From: Mastigamoeba balamuthi | Taxonomy: Eukaryota > Evosea > Mastigamoebida > Mastigamoebidae | DNA: 54,725 bases | Assembly: GCA_902651635.1 (NCBI GenBank) | Contig: CACRSC010000032.1 | Span: forward strand, 220,912 to 275,636 | Direction: 5' to 3' | The notes under the pieces: generated by a model | Database searches by the model: none | The model's input: only the letters and a program-made list of their open reading frames with translations | What the model was told of the DNA's origin: nothing | In this document: positions 19,701 to 31,200 of the stretch, one piece after another | Numbering within the stretch: the stretch's first letter is position 1 | Layout: every line of letters begins with the position of its first letter | Program-made: the position numbers and the translations under genes

Positions 19701-22260
19701 ATGAGTAAGTCGCAGCAGCTGGACCCCCAGAGCGACATCTACGACAAGAACGCGCTTCACAGCGGGCGCGGGCGCAAGCTGCCGCTGCGGGCGACGGCCG
19801 CCGTCATCGCCGGGCTCATCGTCGTCAGCTCGGTTCTCGTCGAGCTCGTCCCGACGACGTCGCTGTGGCTCCAGTCGATCGGCACGCTCTCGGACACGGC
19901 TCTCGAGTCGCTGGGCCGCGAGGCAGAGTCGTTCCGCGCGAGCGTGGTCGGGCGGACCGTCGAGAAGGTCAACACGCAGCTCAACTTCCCCGTGCACATG
20001 AGCTCCGTGATGCTGGGCCTCAACGGGACGCTCCCCGCTGGGCTCCTGCGCACCGGCACAGCCAAGCAGCTCGAGAACTACTTCCGCCCCACGTTCCACG
20101 ACGTGGGTCGCCTGTTCCCGCAGCTGACTGTCGTCGTGCGTTCTCGCCTGCTTCGTTTTGGGCGAAAGGAGCTATTTTTGTCACGGATCTTACAGGAACT
20201 TACGAGTTGCCACGATAGGGAATAGGGTGGGTCAACGCGCTGGGGCAGCACGCGATACTAGACAAGTACACGGGCAGGTCGTGCGGGCTGTTCGACAGCG
20301 AGGCTGACCCTGTGCTGTACTGGTACTCGTACAACGCGACGGGCAACGGCCTCAACTCGACGGTCGTCAGCTCCGAGGTCTGGCCGATGGTCCAGCGCAG
20401 CTGGTGGGTGCGCAGCCAGACAAAGCAGGTCGGCGGCATGGCCTGGACGGGGCCCTACTGGTCCGTGAGCCCCGGCGACGGCTTCGTGCTGACGTTCACG
20501 CGCCAGGTCCCCGACGCGGACCCCCAGAGCCCCGCGGGGCCCTGCGCCAGCGTCATGCTGCTCGCCTACTCGGTGCAGTACCTCGTCGACTACTTCTCGG
20601 GCCTCAGGCACACGCCGCACGGCTGGTCGATGCTGCTCAACTGGGACCTCAGCATGATCGCAGCGACCAGCGGCTACCCCAGCGCGGACCCCGCGACCAT
20701 GGCAGCCTTCCGCGCCCCGCAGAGCCCCAACGCCACCGTCCGCGACATCGTCGCCGAGTGGTCGCGCATAGGCGGCGCGGGAGGGCTCAGCGAGACGAGC
20801 TTCGAGCTCGGGGGCCTCTTCGTGGACACGGCGCTGATCACGCAGCCCGGGAACCTGACGTTCTGGCTCGTCCTCGTGACCCCGCGTAACGACTTCCTCG
20901 GCGACGTCGTCCAGAAGCAGGTCGACACCAAGGGCGCTGTCGTGCGCATCGTCGTCGCCCTGCTCGTCGTCGAGCTCGTGGTGATGGCGGCGGCCGTGGT
21001 CCTGGCGGCGTTCCTGGGCGACAGGCTCGTCAAGCCGCTCTTTGTCGTCTCGGCGCAGATGAAGCGCGTCGCCAACATGGAGCTCACGGGTATCGGCTCC
21101 GCGGGCCTCGACAGCGCCCGCAGGAGCTCCATCCAGGAGGTCTACATGGTTCGCACACTGCCCGCTGCCCAGCCCACACCTGTGTCTCACTCTGGCCGCT
21201 GCAGTTGGAGTCGGAGGCCGCGCGCATGGGCCACGTGCTGGGAGCGTTGTACGCACAGTTCTCATCTCCCCATTAAACAGCAATTGAATTGTGGACTGAC
21301 ACGCTGGGTGACAACAAGTGCGCTGTACGTGCCAACGATCGTGGTGAGGTACCTGGTCAAGAACAAGCTGAGGCCGGCGGTGGGCGTGGGGCCTGCGCAC
21401 GCCACGATACTGTTCCTCGACGTCGCCAACTTCACCGCGTCGATGGACAAGTACGGCGCCGCCGTCCTGATCGCCATCCTCGAGCGCATGTTCGACTCGT
21501 TCTCCGACATCCTCGAGTCCAACGGCGCCATCATCGACAAGTGCGCACCCCCGGATACCTCTGGAGCCGCTGGCAGCGCGGGGCTGACCCTCTGGTGACC
21601 GCCGCAGGTACATCGGGGACGCCATCATGGCGCTGTGGGGGTGCCCAGAGAGCATCCGGTGCTCCGAGAGCCTCGCGTGCAAGGCCACGATGGAGATGGT
21701 GGCCTCGCTCAGGAAGATGAACGAGGAGGTCTTCGAGAGGAAGTACGGCATGCAGATGGCGATCAGGATAGGAATCAACTCGGGCGAAGTGTACGCGGGC
21801 AACGTGGGCAGCTCGACGAGGCTCAACTACACCGTGCTGGGCAACGCGGTGAACCTGGCGGCCCGGCTGGAGCCCCTCAACAAGGAGTACAACACGACGT
21901 GCTGTGTCACCGACTCGATTCGCTCGGCATGCGAGGACCAGTTCGTACCCAATGCAATTGAAATTCGCGTTCTGACTGATGCACTTCAGGTACGCATTCC
22001 GCTGCCTCGGAAGGGCGGTGGTCAAAGGCTTCGCAGAGCCCGTCAAGGTGCACGAGCTGCTGGGGGCTGTGCTCGACCTGACCGCCGAGGAGGCTTTTGT
22101 CTACGAGAATTTCAAGGCGATCGACCAGAAGCTGCTCCACGGCGACAGGCCGCTCACTGCTGCGATGGACGACTACATCGTCCTGAACCCAGACGACGAG
22201 ACTGCAGTGGCCATCAAGAATGTTGTGAAGCAGAGGGGTATGGAGGTAAAGGACGCCTAG
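19701..22260 (+). CDS. Receptor-type adenylyl cyclase, class IIIb-like
   Basis: Converts ATP to cAMP at a membrane. Exons 19701-20135, 20219-21148, 21205-21248, 21319-21540, 21608-21940 and 21990-22260 close in phase to 744 residues. Layout: short basic N-terminus, transmembrane 1 (about 31-52), an extracytosolic region of about 330 residues, transmembrane 2 (about 386-408, VVRIVVALLVVELVVMAAAV), a HAMP-like linker, then the catalytic domain from about residue 493. Metal-binding Asp is in ILFLDVANFT and the second in KYIGDAIMALWG (Asp548). The base-selecting pair is Lys544 and Thr619 (NYTVLGNAVNLAAR), with transition-state Asn626 and Arg630. A Lys/Thr pair marks adenylyl cyclases of class IIIb, a group often bicarbonate-responsive. 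Five introns have donors GTGCGT, GTTCGC, GTACGC, GTGCGC and GTTCGT. Catalytic units normally dimerise; only one is encoded here. Confidence 0.9.
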
Positions 22261-22453
22261 TGAGAGCGTGCTAAGTACTTGTGGCATTCCAGAAATGATA
22301 ACCTGAACAGACTACATCCCAACAACGGATTGTGGTAGCCTCCAGGCGACCGCTGAAGCGCAACTGCGCCTTAATGATTGGCACACCCGTGGGTGACGAC
22401 ATGTATGTGGTGCCAGTTCTGGTTGGCCACTGGGGAAGTTGTCTCGGTTGTTT

Positions 22454-22834
22454 TTATTGCTTGGACTGACTGGGGCGCACAACGAGGGCCCAGAGAGCAG
22501 CGCCCAGGAGGGCTCCAGCGACAAGGCCGACGACTGCCAGCACCGCCAGCGGAGCGCCCATGCCCAGGCCCACCGCCTCCAGGGCAGCGCCGACCAGAGT
22601 CAGCGAGGTGCAGGCCAGAGAGGCCGTGGCGACGACGGGGTGCAGCCAGACGAAGCGGTACAGCGGGCCTGCAGAGAGGATGGGCCCAGTGGGAACAGTC
22701 AGGGGGGTGTGGCAGCACAGCACGCTGGCAGCGAGGTGCTCACCACAGCAGCCCGTGGAGTGGTCTGACACGCCTGTGTTGCGATCCATCTGCGTGGCGG
22801 CCCTCGGCTCACAAACGGGCAGCTCCTTCTGCAT
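22454..22834 (-). CDS. Small membrane protein, divergent relative of the gene at 23040
   Basis: A single-exon frame of 126 residues from the ATG at 22834. After a short cysteine-containing N-terminus it has FVWLHPVVATASLACTSLTL and a second hydrophobic span (GAPLAVLAVVGLVAGALLGA) ending in a short basic tail, so a two-helix hairpin is likely. The order HPV, then GLGM, P, LA and a GA-rich helix is shared with the divergent gene at 23040. It may lack an N-terminal exon. Family unknown. Confidence 0.5.
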   Translation of the reverse strand: MQKELPVCEPRAATQMDRNTGVSDHSTGCCGEHLAASVLCCHTPLTVPTGPILSAGPLYRFVWLHPVVATASLACTSLTLVGAALEAVGLGMGAPLAVLAVVGLVAGALLGAALWALVVRPSQSKQ

Positions 22835-23039
22835 GTGGGCTCTGGTGATGATGAACTAAAAGATGCTGAAGGACCGCAAGGAAGATTCGGCAAAAATATC
22901 GGTGAGGTTCCGCTTTTACCCAAGTTTACACGTCATTCGCCGGTTTTCGGGTGCGGTTATAAGGGGCGGCCGCCGGTGGGCACACATCATCACACTGCCT
23001 TATCAAAAAAAGACACGAGGCACGGAGACCAGCAGAAGA
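22835..23039 (+). promoter_or_regulatory. Shared upstream region with a TATA-like box
   Basis: This 205-bp gap separates the divergent start codons at 22834 and 23040. TTATAAGG at 22957-22964, set in GC-rich sequence 76 bp before the plus-strand ATG, looks like a TATA box for that gene. No matching element is clear for the minus strand. Confidence 0.4.
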
Positions 23040-23759
23040 ATGGAGACGAGGAGGGCGAGGGTGTCGAGGGTGTTCGTTGAGAAGCTGACCGAGCTGGACA
23101 CATCCATCGGCAGACTGAGGGCGGCCACTGCGACCATAGACGACACCACCGAGGCGCACACTCAGGCCCGCATGCTGGTGCTTGTGTGCGAGTCCCTCCG
23201 GGGCGCGCTGAACGAGACCAGAGCAAATGTGGACAGGATTGGCCCCGACAGACTCGATCTGATCTGCGGCGGCGTCACGCGTTCCCGGTCTGCCGCCGAC
23301 CACGTGAAGGACCTTATCGACCGCGAGAACTGGCATGCTCTCGCTCGCTTCGTAAACACAGTGAGGGAATTGATTTCGCCGCACAACTCTGACGATTGCC
23401 GTCCCCCTCTCCAGACGTTCGAGGTCCTCGTGCGCTGGATCACTCGCCACCCGGTCCTCTGTGGCGCCGGTGTTGGTTTTGCAATTGGTCTGGGTGCGGA
23501 TGCCGTCCTGAGCTGGGGATTGGGTATGGTGCTCACCCCGGTAGGGCTGTTAGCCATCCCGGTGATCCTACTGGCTTGCGGGGCTGCGGTGGGATGGGCC
23601 ATGTCCAAGAGCCAGGAGGAGGCAGTGGTCTCCCAGACCGGTGATATGGCAAGGAAGGTGCTGAGTGGCTTTGCGAGGGATGCGAGCAAGGGCGTGGCGC
23701 AGACGGTGGAGTTAGCCCAGGTGTTGGAGGATGCATTCCGTGCCGCAATCGCCGCATGA
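23040..23759 (+). CDS. Unrecognised protein with helical N-terminal half and membrane hairpin
   Basis: 239 residues from the ATG at 23040; the frame is open further upstream, but a TATA-like box just ahead favours this start. Residues 1 to about 120 are helical and polar (VEKLTELDTSIGRLRAATAT) and may form a coiled coil. Two hydrophobic spans follow, HPVLCGAGVGFAIGLGADAV and LTPVGLLAIPVILLACGAAV, with glycine-zipper spacing, then an amphipathic C-terminal helix. The hairpin resembles that of the divergent protein at 22834. Membrane-remodelling or pore-like roles are conceivable but unsupported. Confidence 0.6.
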   Translation: METRRARVSRVFVEKLTELDTSIGRLRAATATIDDTTEAHTQARMLVLVCESLRGALNETRANVDRIGPDRLDLICGGVTRSRSAADHVKDLIDRENWHALARFVNTVRELISPHNSDDCRPPLQTFEVLVRWITRHPVLCGAGVGFAIGLGADAVLSWGLGMVLTPVGLLAIPVILLACGAAVGWAMSKSQEEAVVSQTGDMARKVLSGFARDASKGVAQTVELAQVLEDAFRAAIAA

Positions 23760-24399
23760 GGCAACGTCTCAAGGCAGGCGAGACAAGAAACGCTGCTCAG
23801 CCCTCCAGAGAGCGGTCATGCAAGCCTGTCCATTCCCCTGAGGAACAAGAAATCAAGATGGCTGAAAACAGAGGGATTTCATGACAGAAGAAGAACCACA
23901 GAATTGCATGACAACGATTCCCGAGCAGGGTGGTGGTTGTCAATCACGCTGCTGAAACGCGGGTGGTGGTAAAATCGTGGCAATTTGAATCTGCTTAACT
24001 GTCAAAAGAAGGCTGAATTTGACCCCACATGAGTTCCCCTGCCAAGACCGGTGCCTGTGAGCTTGTTCATCGCCCTGATTAATGCAAAGAGTCATTTGGG
24101 TGCTCTTTTCAAGTGAGGGGAGGGCACTTGCACAGCCAGAGCCCCACTCTGCTCTGCTGAGTCCCAGGACCACCAGCTCCCGGCCTTCCCTTGGTGCATT
24201 CCTCATCAGGGATCAAAAAAAACACATTTTGGTTGCACGTGCAAACCTAAGTTGGTCGTTTTTCCCCTCACAGTGGCACTGTGTTCGGTGCAATGCAATG
24301 TTCTTCGATTTATCATCATGAGCAGTATGCGGTAGAGCCCGCCAATCATGTAATTTTCTCAAATTTCGAATTCTGTTCCGTCTGTTTTTTTTTCTGTCA
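23760..24399. other. Intergenic
   Basis: No coding pattern; several A/T runs from about 24200 on. Likely 3' flank of the gene at 23040. Confidence 0.4.
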
Positions 24400-24690
24400 C
24401 GTTGCCATCGACAGCGTTTCGACGCCCGAGGCGTCGATGGCGACGGCAGCTCCGGCGGCGGGGCCCTGAACCCAATGTGGACCGACGGGTTGCCTGCTCC
24501 TCTGTGTTCTCCAATCCGATTGCCTGGAGGACCGCGTCAGGGGCGGATCCTGAGGTCATGGTGTCCTCGATGGCCCAAACAGAAGTCCGAGGCACCGAGA
24601 CCGGAAGGTGGAGGGCCAGAGGAGCAGCACCTGGAAGATGGTGGAACGCTGGTCGGGCTGGGATCAGCGATTTCGGTGCTGCAGAACACG
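24400..24690 (-). pseudogene. Relic of the receptor pseudokinase C-terminal tail
   Basis: On the minus strand the sequence follows the intact gene's 31840-32130 part: FHHLPGAAPLALHLP is the frame-shifted echo of the end of the kinase domain, then SGSAPDAVL and EEQATRRS match SGSAPDAVL and EEQATRSL. Deletions and frameshifts break it. It lies 220 bp upstream of the GH5 start and may supply part of that gene's upstream region. Confidence 0.75.
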
Positions 24691-24910
24691 GCATTTGTGT
24701 GCCCAGCCTCGCCGAAGAGACCAAGCAACCGGCCCGTGGCGTACTCGGGCCACCACACGGGCGAACATGCTCTGAAAAGCACAACGGGCAGGGTTGGCCA
24801 ACCGGCTCCCATTGGGGGCAAACGTGCAGAGATATTCAAGCAAAGATGCAGAGCCCGGAGTGTAGGTGCAGTACAGTTATCTCTAACGGTCGACATCACG
24901 CACATCCCCC

Positions 24911-26858
24911 ATGCGTGTGGCGCTGGTGCTGGTGGTGGCTGGCGCGGCCCTGCTGCAGGCCGCGGCGGGCACCAAGTTCACGACGAGCGGGAGCAAGCTG
25001 CTGCGCGACGGGCAGTGGGTGGTCCTCAAGGGCATCGGCTTCACGTGCACCGAGTACATGATGAAGCCCGGCATGGACGACAAGGAGGCCTACAAGGGCT
25101 TCTGGGCCCGCAACTACTGCTTCGGCGGCCCCACCTCCGCGGGCGGCCCTGTCGAGCTCAACGCCGAAGTCGACAACGTGCGCCGTTTGCCGCTGACTTC
25201 AAATTTGTCGCTGACTTGGTTTTTTCAAATCGAATTGAAAACAGAACACTGCAGTTATTTGAATACCAAAAACTGATCCAGCCGTTCTGTGTGGTTGCGC
25301 TGCGCAGGTGCTCAAGTATCTGAAGCCCGACACCAAGGGCGGGTCGTTTGTGACGAGCCCGGCGGTGAAGAAGGTGGACCTGGGGACTGCGTACAACCAG
25401 GCCGTCGAGTTCGCAGCGCCGCAGTACCAGCCGGCCGTACGCGTGCCCATGGCCGGGTCCTCGTACCTCTACGACGAGGACACGACGACGGGCGACGCGT
25501 CGGTGTACCGCGCGATCGTCGACAAGCTCGTGGCGGCGTTCACGTCGCAGGGCATCGTCGTGGTGCTGGACCTGCACTGGAACTGCCCCGACAGCACCAA
25601 GCTGAGCGGGTGCGCGGGCGCCCAGGCGGCCTCGATGGCCGCCAAGCAGTACGGAGGCAAGCCGGGCTCTGTGCACCTGTGGGACGTGATCTCCAAGGCG
25701 TACGCGGGCAACCCCTACGTGTTCTACGAGCTCTTCAACGAGCCCTGGATCGGCACGTTCGAGCAGTGGTACGCGGGCGACTCGGCCTACGCGGGCATGC
25801 GCGAGATGTACGACGCGGTGCGCGCCAACGCGCCCGACGGCATCGTGGTGATCGGGGGCAAGGACCAGTACGCGCTCGACGCGCAGAGCGGGCTGGCGTA
25901 CTACCTGCGCTACAAGGAGGAGAGGGGCAAGTACCCGACGGGGATCATGTGGAACAGCCACCCCTACGTCGGCGCGGCGCAGGGCCTCGAGCACAGCCTG
26001 CCCAGCGTCATGCGCATCGCGCTGGCGCTCAAGCAGGTGGGCCCCGTGGTCTTCACCGAGTTCGGGCAGTACTGCTGCTCGGTCGGCGGCACCGCGTGCA
26101 AGGGCGGCAAGTGCGATAAGCACGAGTACGGCGACTTCTTCGTCTACAACGTCGCCAACACGGCGGCGCAGTACGACGTCTCGTGGCTGGGCTGGGGCTG
26201 GCGCGGAGTCAACCGCGACAACTCGCTGGCGCCGTGCGAGGACGGCATGGCCGAGTGCAACCAGCCCGACATGCGCGACGTCGGCGGCGTGCTGACCGAC
26301 GGCTCGCGCATGGGCGCCAACTGGGCCAAGGTCTGGGCCGACTACGTCGCCGCCAAGACCATCACCGTCCGCGACGCGGCCCCCAAGGCCTTCACGACCG
26401 CCGACTACGAGCCCGAGGGCTTCCTGCCGCGCCCCTGCATCCACAAGGGCTTCAACCTCGGCAACATCTGCGGCTGGGACCTCCGCACCGACGTCCGCAC
26501 GCTCAAGTCCTCGGACTTCAGCTCGCAGACCATGTGGACGGGCATCCTCCCCGGCCTGCCCCCCACCGGCCACTGCTCGAGCCAGGGCTGCCCGGGCTTC
26601 CAGTGCGAGACCTACACGGGCCCCTGCTCGGGCGCCGCCCCCGCCTCCTCGGGCACCCAGCCCGCCTCCACCCCCGCGTCGTCGACCCCGGCGCACTCCT
26701 CGGCCTCGGCGTCGACGCCGGCATCGAGACCGGCCGCGGCCTCCTCTGCCCGCAGCGACAAGGCCGACGGCGGGTCGATCGGGAGCTCTGCCGTCGCTGC
26801 TGTTGTGCAGTCGGCGGCTGTGGCCGCTGCCTTTGGCTGTGCCGTGGGCCCTCTGTAA
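24911..26858 (+). CDS. Secreted GH5 glycosidase, probably GPI-anchored
   Basis: Cleaves beta-1,4-type polysaccharide such as cellulose or mannan; the exact substrate is not readable. Exons 24911-25177 and 25308-26858 (130-nt intron, donor GTGCGC) give 605 residues. The protein opens with a signal peptide (MRVALVLVVAGAALLQAAAG). The catalytic domain carries VVLDLHWNCPD, the acid/base Glu234 in FYELFNEPW, a substrate-loop MWNSHPYV, and the nucleophile Glu340 in VVFTEFGQYC. After about residue 510 comes a Ser/Thr/Pro/Ala-rich stalk and a hydrophobic end (AVAAVVQSAAVAAAFGCAVG) without a basic tail, typical of GPI attachment. A cell-surface hydrolase for bacterial or plant material is a reasonable role. 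Confidence 0.88.
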
Positions 26859-28283
26859 GGCCGGTCGCCGCTGGCTCTCGAGCACAGTCGATGAGTGCCC
26901 AATATGAAATGCATAGCAAACTCTAACCGAGAAGAAGCGATCTATCGCGCGCTCCCGACAAGTGGAGATCCTCTTCTGCCTCGGGGGTGATCTGCCACCT
27001 TACGGGCCTGTGTCTTTTGAGTACCTCTATTGGGTGAATGACTTGATGCAAAAGAGAGGGCGTCATTTACTCCTTATGCCGACCACCCAGAGGAACCGAT
27101 TGACATACAACAGAAAAGGATACCCTCTCACTGGCGGAAGAGCTGACTCACGTGAGGCCAGCCAGTACTACAGGACCAGCTGCTGGAATTGGAGGCCAGG
27201 CACCGCATAGCGAGATTGCACAGCACATCTCTACACACTCGAGGAAGGGGCGTGTGCGTAGTGCGAGTGTTCGCGGAGTGTGCGGGACCCGGCGAGACAC
27301 TGCCATAGTTGCAAAACACAACACGGAGAATCTGCAGGGTTTTCCAATCAGGGCGACTTTGACGAGTGAGGGCGTGACTGCCACCGCCGCCGCTGCTTGC
27401 GCCCTGCTGCTGCACTCAACTTTCCTGTTCCCTCTCAACTGCCGCCTGTCATTGCTTTTGGCTTTGCTGTGGCTGCCTTTAGTGCTCACCAGCAAGCCTT
27501 ATCCTCTGGTCGTATAAAGGTCACCAACTCAGGTGAGAAGATAGACTACTGGTGTGGTGATCGGAGCGGCTCAGATGACGGTACCTGTGGTCCGGTGTGG
27601 CCAGGTAGCGAGAGTCGTCTTCTCAACTGGCGTTGCTGCGCCCATCCTTGGTGTGGTTTTTGAGTACATGTCGTCCTGCTGAGGGGTGTTTGTTCCGCAC
27701 GGGGTGGCAAGACTTGCACTGCTTGGGGGCCACTACTGGTGTACCCCGCAATTCACTGCATGTAACCCCGCACCACGGGCAGGCTTATTCCTGCACCAGT
27801 GCTAGTTCTTTTTATTTTCCCGTTTGTGGGTGGTTTCTCTCTCTTTCATGCCGCCCGCGTCCTCGGGATTGCACGTGGAGCCCAGGCAAAAACTTGGGCG
27901 AGCTTGGGGGTCCCCCCATGATTTTCCGCGTTGAGCAGCGAAATGCAGTGCGAGAGAACCGATCGGTTCGGAGTTTCACTACCTAATTCAGCAGCATGAA
28001 CCTTGCGCGACCAACACAAAGGGGAGACCATCTGCCCTGTGGCCTTGTGAGGAGGGCTGTGATACCCAGCGTCGCCTGTTGGCGCGCACTGCGCACCCCG
28101 GATGAAATGGATGAGAAAAGAGACTTCTCCTTTCTGCATTTTCTGTGTTCCCACGACCTCCAAAGGCACCGTCGCTGCTTCTACACACACACCGGTGTTT
28201 CTAATCCCTGCTCAGGACCCTCTCGAATCAGCAGCGTCGTTGTGTATTACTGAGCTTCACTTCTCAACATTTGGTAACCAAAC
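26859..28283. other. Intergenic between GH5 gene and receptor pseudokinase
   Basis: Frames are short and show no family features. GTATAAAGG at about 27514 resembles a TATA box but lies about 770 bp from the next start. The 200 bp before 28284 should hold the receptor promoter. Confidence 0.4.
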
Positions 28284-31200
28284 ATGCATGCCCTCGCCCT
28301 CCTCTCTGTCCTCTGCCTGTCCGCCACCGCTGCGGCCGAGACGTGCCTGCAGCCCGCGCCCATCGCGACGAGAGAGTCGCCCGAGGTGGTCGTGGGCCTC
28401 ACGTCGTCCTCGGCCAGCATCTCGGGCCTCAGCAGCAGGGCCGGCATCACAGCAGCCCTCGCGGCCGCCTCGGCCGTCTCGCGTCTGCGGTTCACGCCGC
28501 GGTGGCTCGACGACGCCGGCGACCCCGTGCACAGCGCCGACAACGCGCGCCGGCTGCTCTGCTCGGGCAACCGCAGCGACAACGCGTTCCTGATGACCGC
28601 CACTGTGGGGTTGCCGTCGAGCATCAGCGTCCTGCGCGCCATCCGCGATCTCGCGGGGCCCCACGGGACCATGGCGCCGCTCGTCGGGGCGCTGGCGAGC
28701 GCGCCCGAGCTGCGGGACGCCGCGCTGACGAGGGGGCCCGACGGGCGCGACTCCGTGGTGAACCTGCGCACCGACGCTGCCTACGAGGCGAGCGTCATCA
28801 TGGGGTTCCTCAGCCGCGACTTCGACTCGATGAAGCGCGTAGCAGTCGTCGCGCCCAACACGTCCTACGGCCTCCTCTCGACGCAGTTCATCCGCGAGGC
28901 CATCGAGTCGCTCGGGGGCAGCCCCTGGGCCGTCGTCATCCTCCCCGCGGACACGTCGGCCAGCGGCGTCCCCGCCATCGTCGACAGGGTCCTGCAGGTG
29001 CCCAAGACGGCCGAGAGCGGGTGGAAGTACCCGGCCTCCCTCGTGGTGGCCTCGACGGGGGCGCTGACGGCGCCCATCATCGCCGAGACGGTGGCCCGCG
29101 GAGTTCCCGGGGCGACGTACGTGTGCGGGTCCAACCCAGGGCCCAGAGACGTCTACAGCAACCTCAACGACAAGACGCGCACGCGCATGGCTCAGCTTAA
29201 CTCGCAGATCTACTTCCAGGAGCACGTGCCGCTGCCCAAGGTGGCAAACGGACCGCTCATCAGGTGGGCATTCCGGCACAACAAGCGTTGGCACTTTGTT
29301 TCCTTTTTCTCACGGCCCATTTGCGCAGCGAGTTTATGTATTCGATGAACAAGACGGGCGCGGCGGCGCTCGTGGACACGGACGCACTGGAGGGGTACAT
29401 CGTGGGGCGGCTGCTGGCGATGGCCGCTATCCGGTCTCTGGAGATCTACGGGTGGCCGTTTACGCGGCAGAAGTTCCTCGACACTGTGTTCCGCTCGTAC
29501 CGCACTTTCGACATGCGCGGCATCGTCTTCGGCCCCTACGGCGACGGCGCGGCGCCCCAGACCGCCGAGGACCGCTGCATGCACGGCATCCACGAGATAT
29601 ACATGGACCGCATGGACCTGGGCAGCGGGGAGCTCATCCAGGAGCCCTCGTCGTCGTACAGGTTCGCGGGCTGCACTGTGCCGAGCTGGAACGACTCCCG
29701 CTGGTCACTCGTCGGCTTCTCGCTGGAAGACGGTGGCGAGCGCGGTGTCGTGGACGGCATGGTGCGCCTGGGCCTGTCCTCTGCCCTCGCGGCGGGCAAT
29801 AGTATGGCCGGGACATCGAACATGATCCTCGACGCGAACTTCAGGGGAAGCACGACGGCAGACAACGTCCGCAGGATGATGGCCTCGCCGGCCCTCGCCG
29901 TCGTCGGCCTCAGCGGAGGGTCCGCGCGCGAGGCCGTGCTGGAGATGCAGCGCGAGCACAAGTTCATCCCGATGTTCGGGCCGCTCTCGGGGTCGTCGCT
30001 GCTGCGGTTCCCCTTCAGGCGCGAGGTCATCAACCTCGTGCCCCTCGCCCTCCAGGAGATGGACGTCGCCGTCCAGTTCATCCTCAGCACTTCCACCTCC
30101 CCCGTCCGCGTCATCGCCGTTGTCTACGACGACACCGACGCCGACCGCGAGTTCCGCGACGCCGTCAAGCGGGCGGCCGAGAGGATCAACCACAACCGGC
30201 CCGCGACCCAGACAATCGACGTCTACACGACGTCGTTCGGCGACACTGTCAACGAGTCGATCGCCGCCCCGATGTTGGCGGCAGACGCGTTCGTGTTCGC
30301 GGGGCAGTCAACGGCGGCCGCGCAGTTCCTGGCGACGCTGTACGAGGGCGACACGGGGAGCTGGAACAAGACCAAGGTGCTCTGCTCTGAGGTTCACCTC
30401 GACCTCCTCCAGAAGGCCCTCGGCGTCATCGAGGCGCCCGCGGGGTCGCTGCGCGGCGTGCACGTGATGCACAGCACACCGCCGCTGCTGATGCTGCCCA
30501 CGGGCAACGCCATGAGGCAGCAGTATATGGAGTGGGTCTCCAGCGTCGACCGCGGCGAGTCCTCGTTCCGCGGGTTCTTCGTCGGGCTCTTCGTCTCGGC
30601 CGTCCTCCGCAGCGCCACGGGCACCGCCCTCGACGCGGGCGCGACCCCAGAGGCCATCGAGGTCACCGCCCAGAGCCTCGTGGACGCCGTCTACCGCAAG
30701 AAGATGTTCAGCATCGACAGGCTCACTGTCGGACCCTTTGTCGACAAGTGCGAGCGCGGCACGGGGGAGCGCTGCTGCAACCAGGGCCTCGACGGCGTCT
30801 ACGTCACGGCCTGGCGCGATGGCACCTTCTCCTACGTGCCCTTCGTGCCCCCGCTGCCCCTGCAGCGCTGCGGCGCAGACTTCGACCCCACCGACTACTC
30901 GGCACCGAGGAGCACCGACCGAGAGCTGAGGCTCATTGTCGGCCTCGCTGTGGGCCTCGGGGTGGCCGCCGGGGTGGTCGTCGCGCTGCTGGTGGCGGTC
31001 TACGTGCGGTCGCGGCGGGTGCTGTCGTTCCTCAACATCATGCGGCCCGACCTCGAGATCAACGAGTGCCTGGGCAAGGGCCGCTTCGGGGCGCTCCACG
31101 TCGGCGACTGGCACGGCACGACAGTCGCCATCCGCGTCATCACCAAGAAGGAGGTGGCCCGCGCGGACCTGGCGGTCATCAAGGAGGAGATCGGGCTGCT

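Noticed and set aside
20258-21826. 522-codon minus-strand frame over the adenylyl cyclase
   Set aside because: Antisense shadow; it is Arg/Asp/His-rich and spans introns of the real gene.
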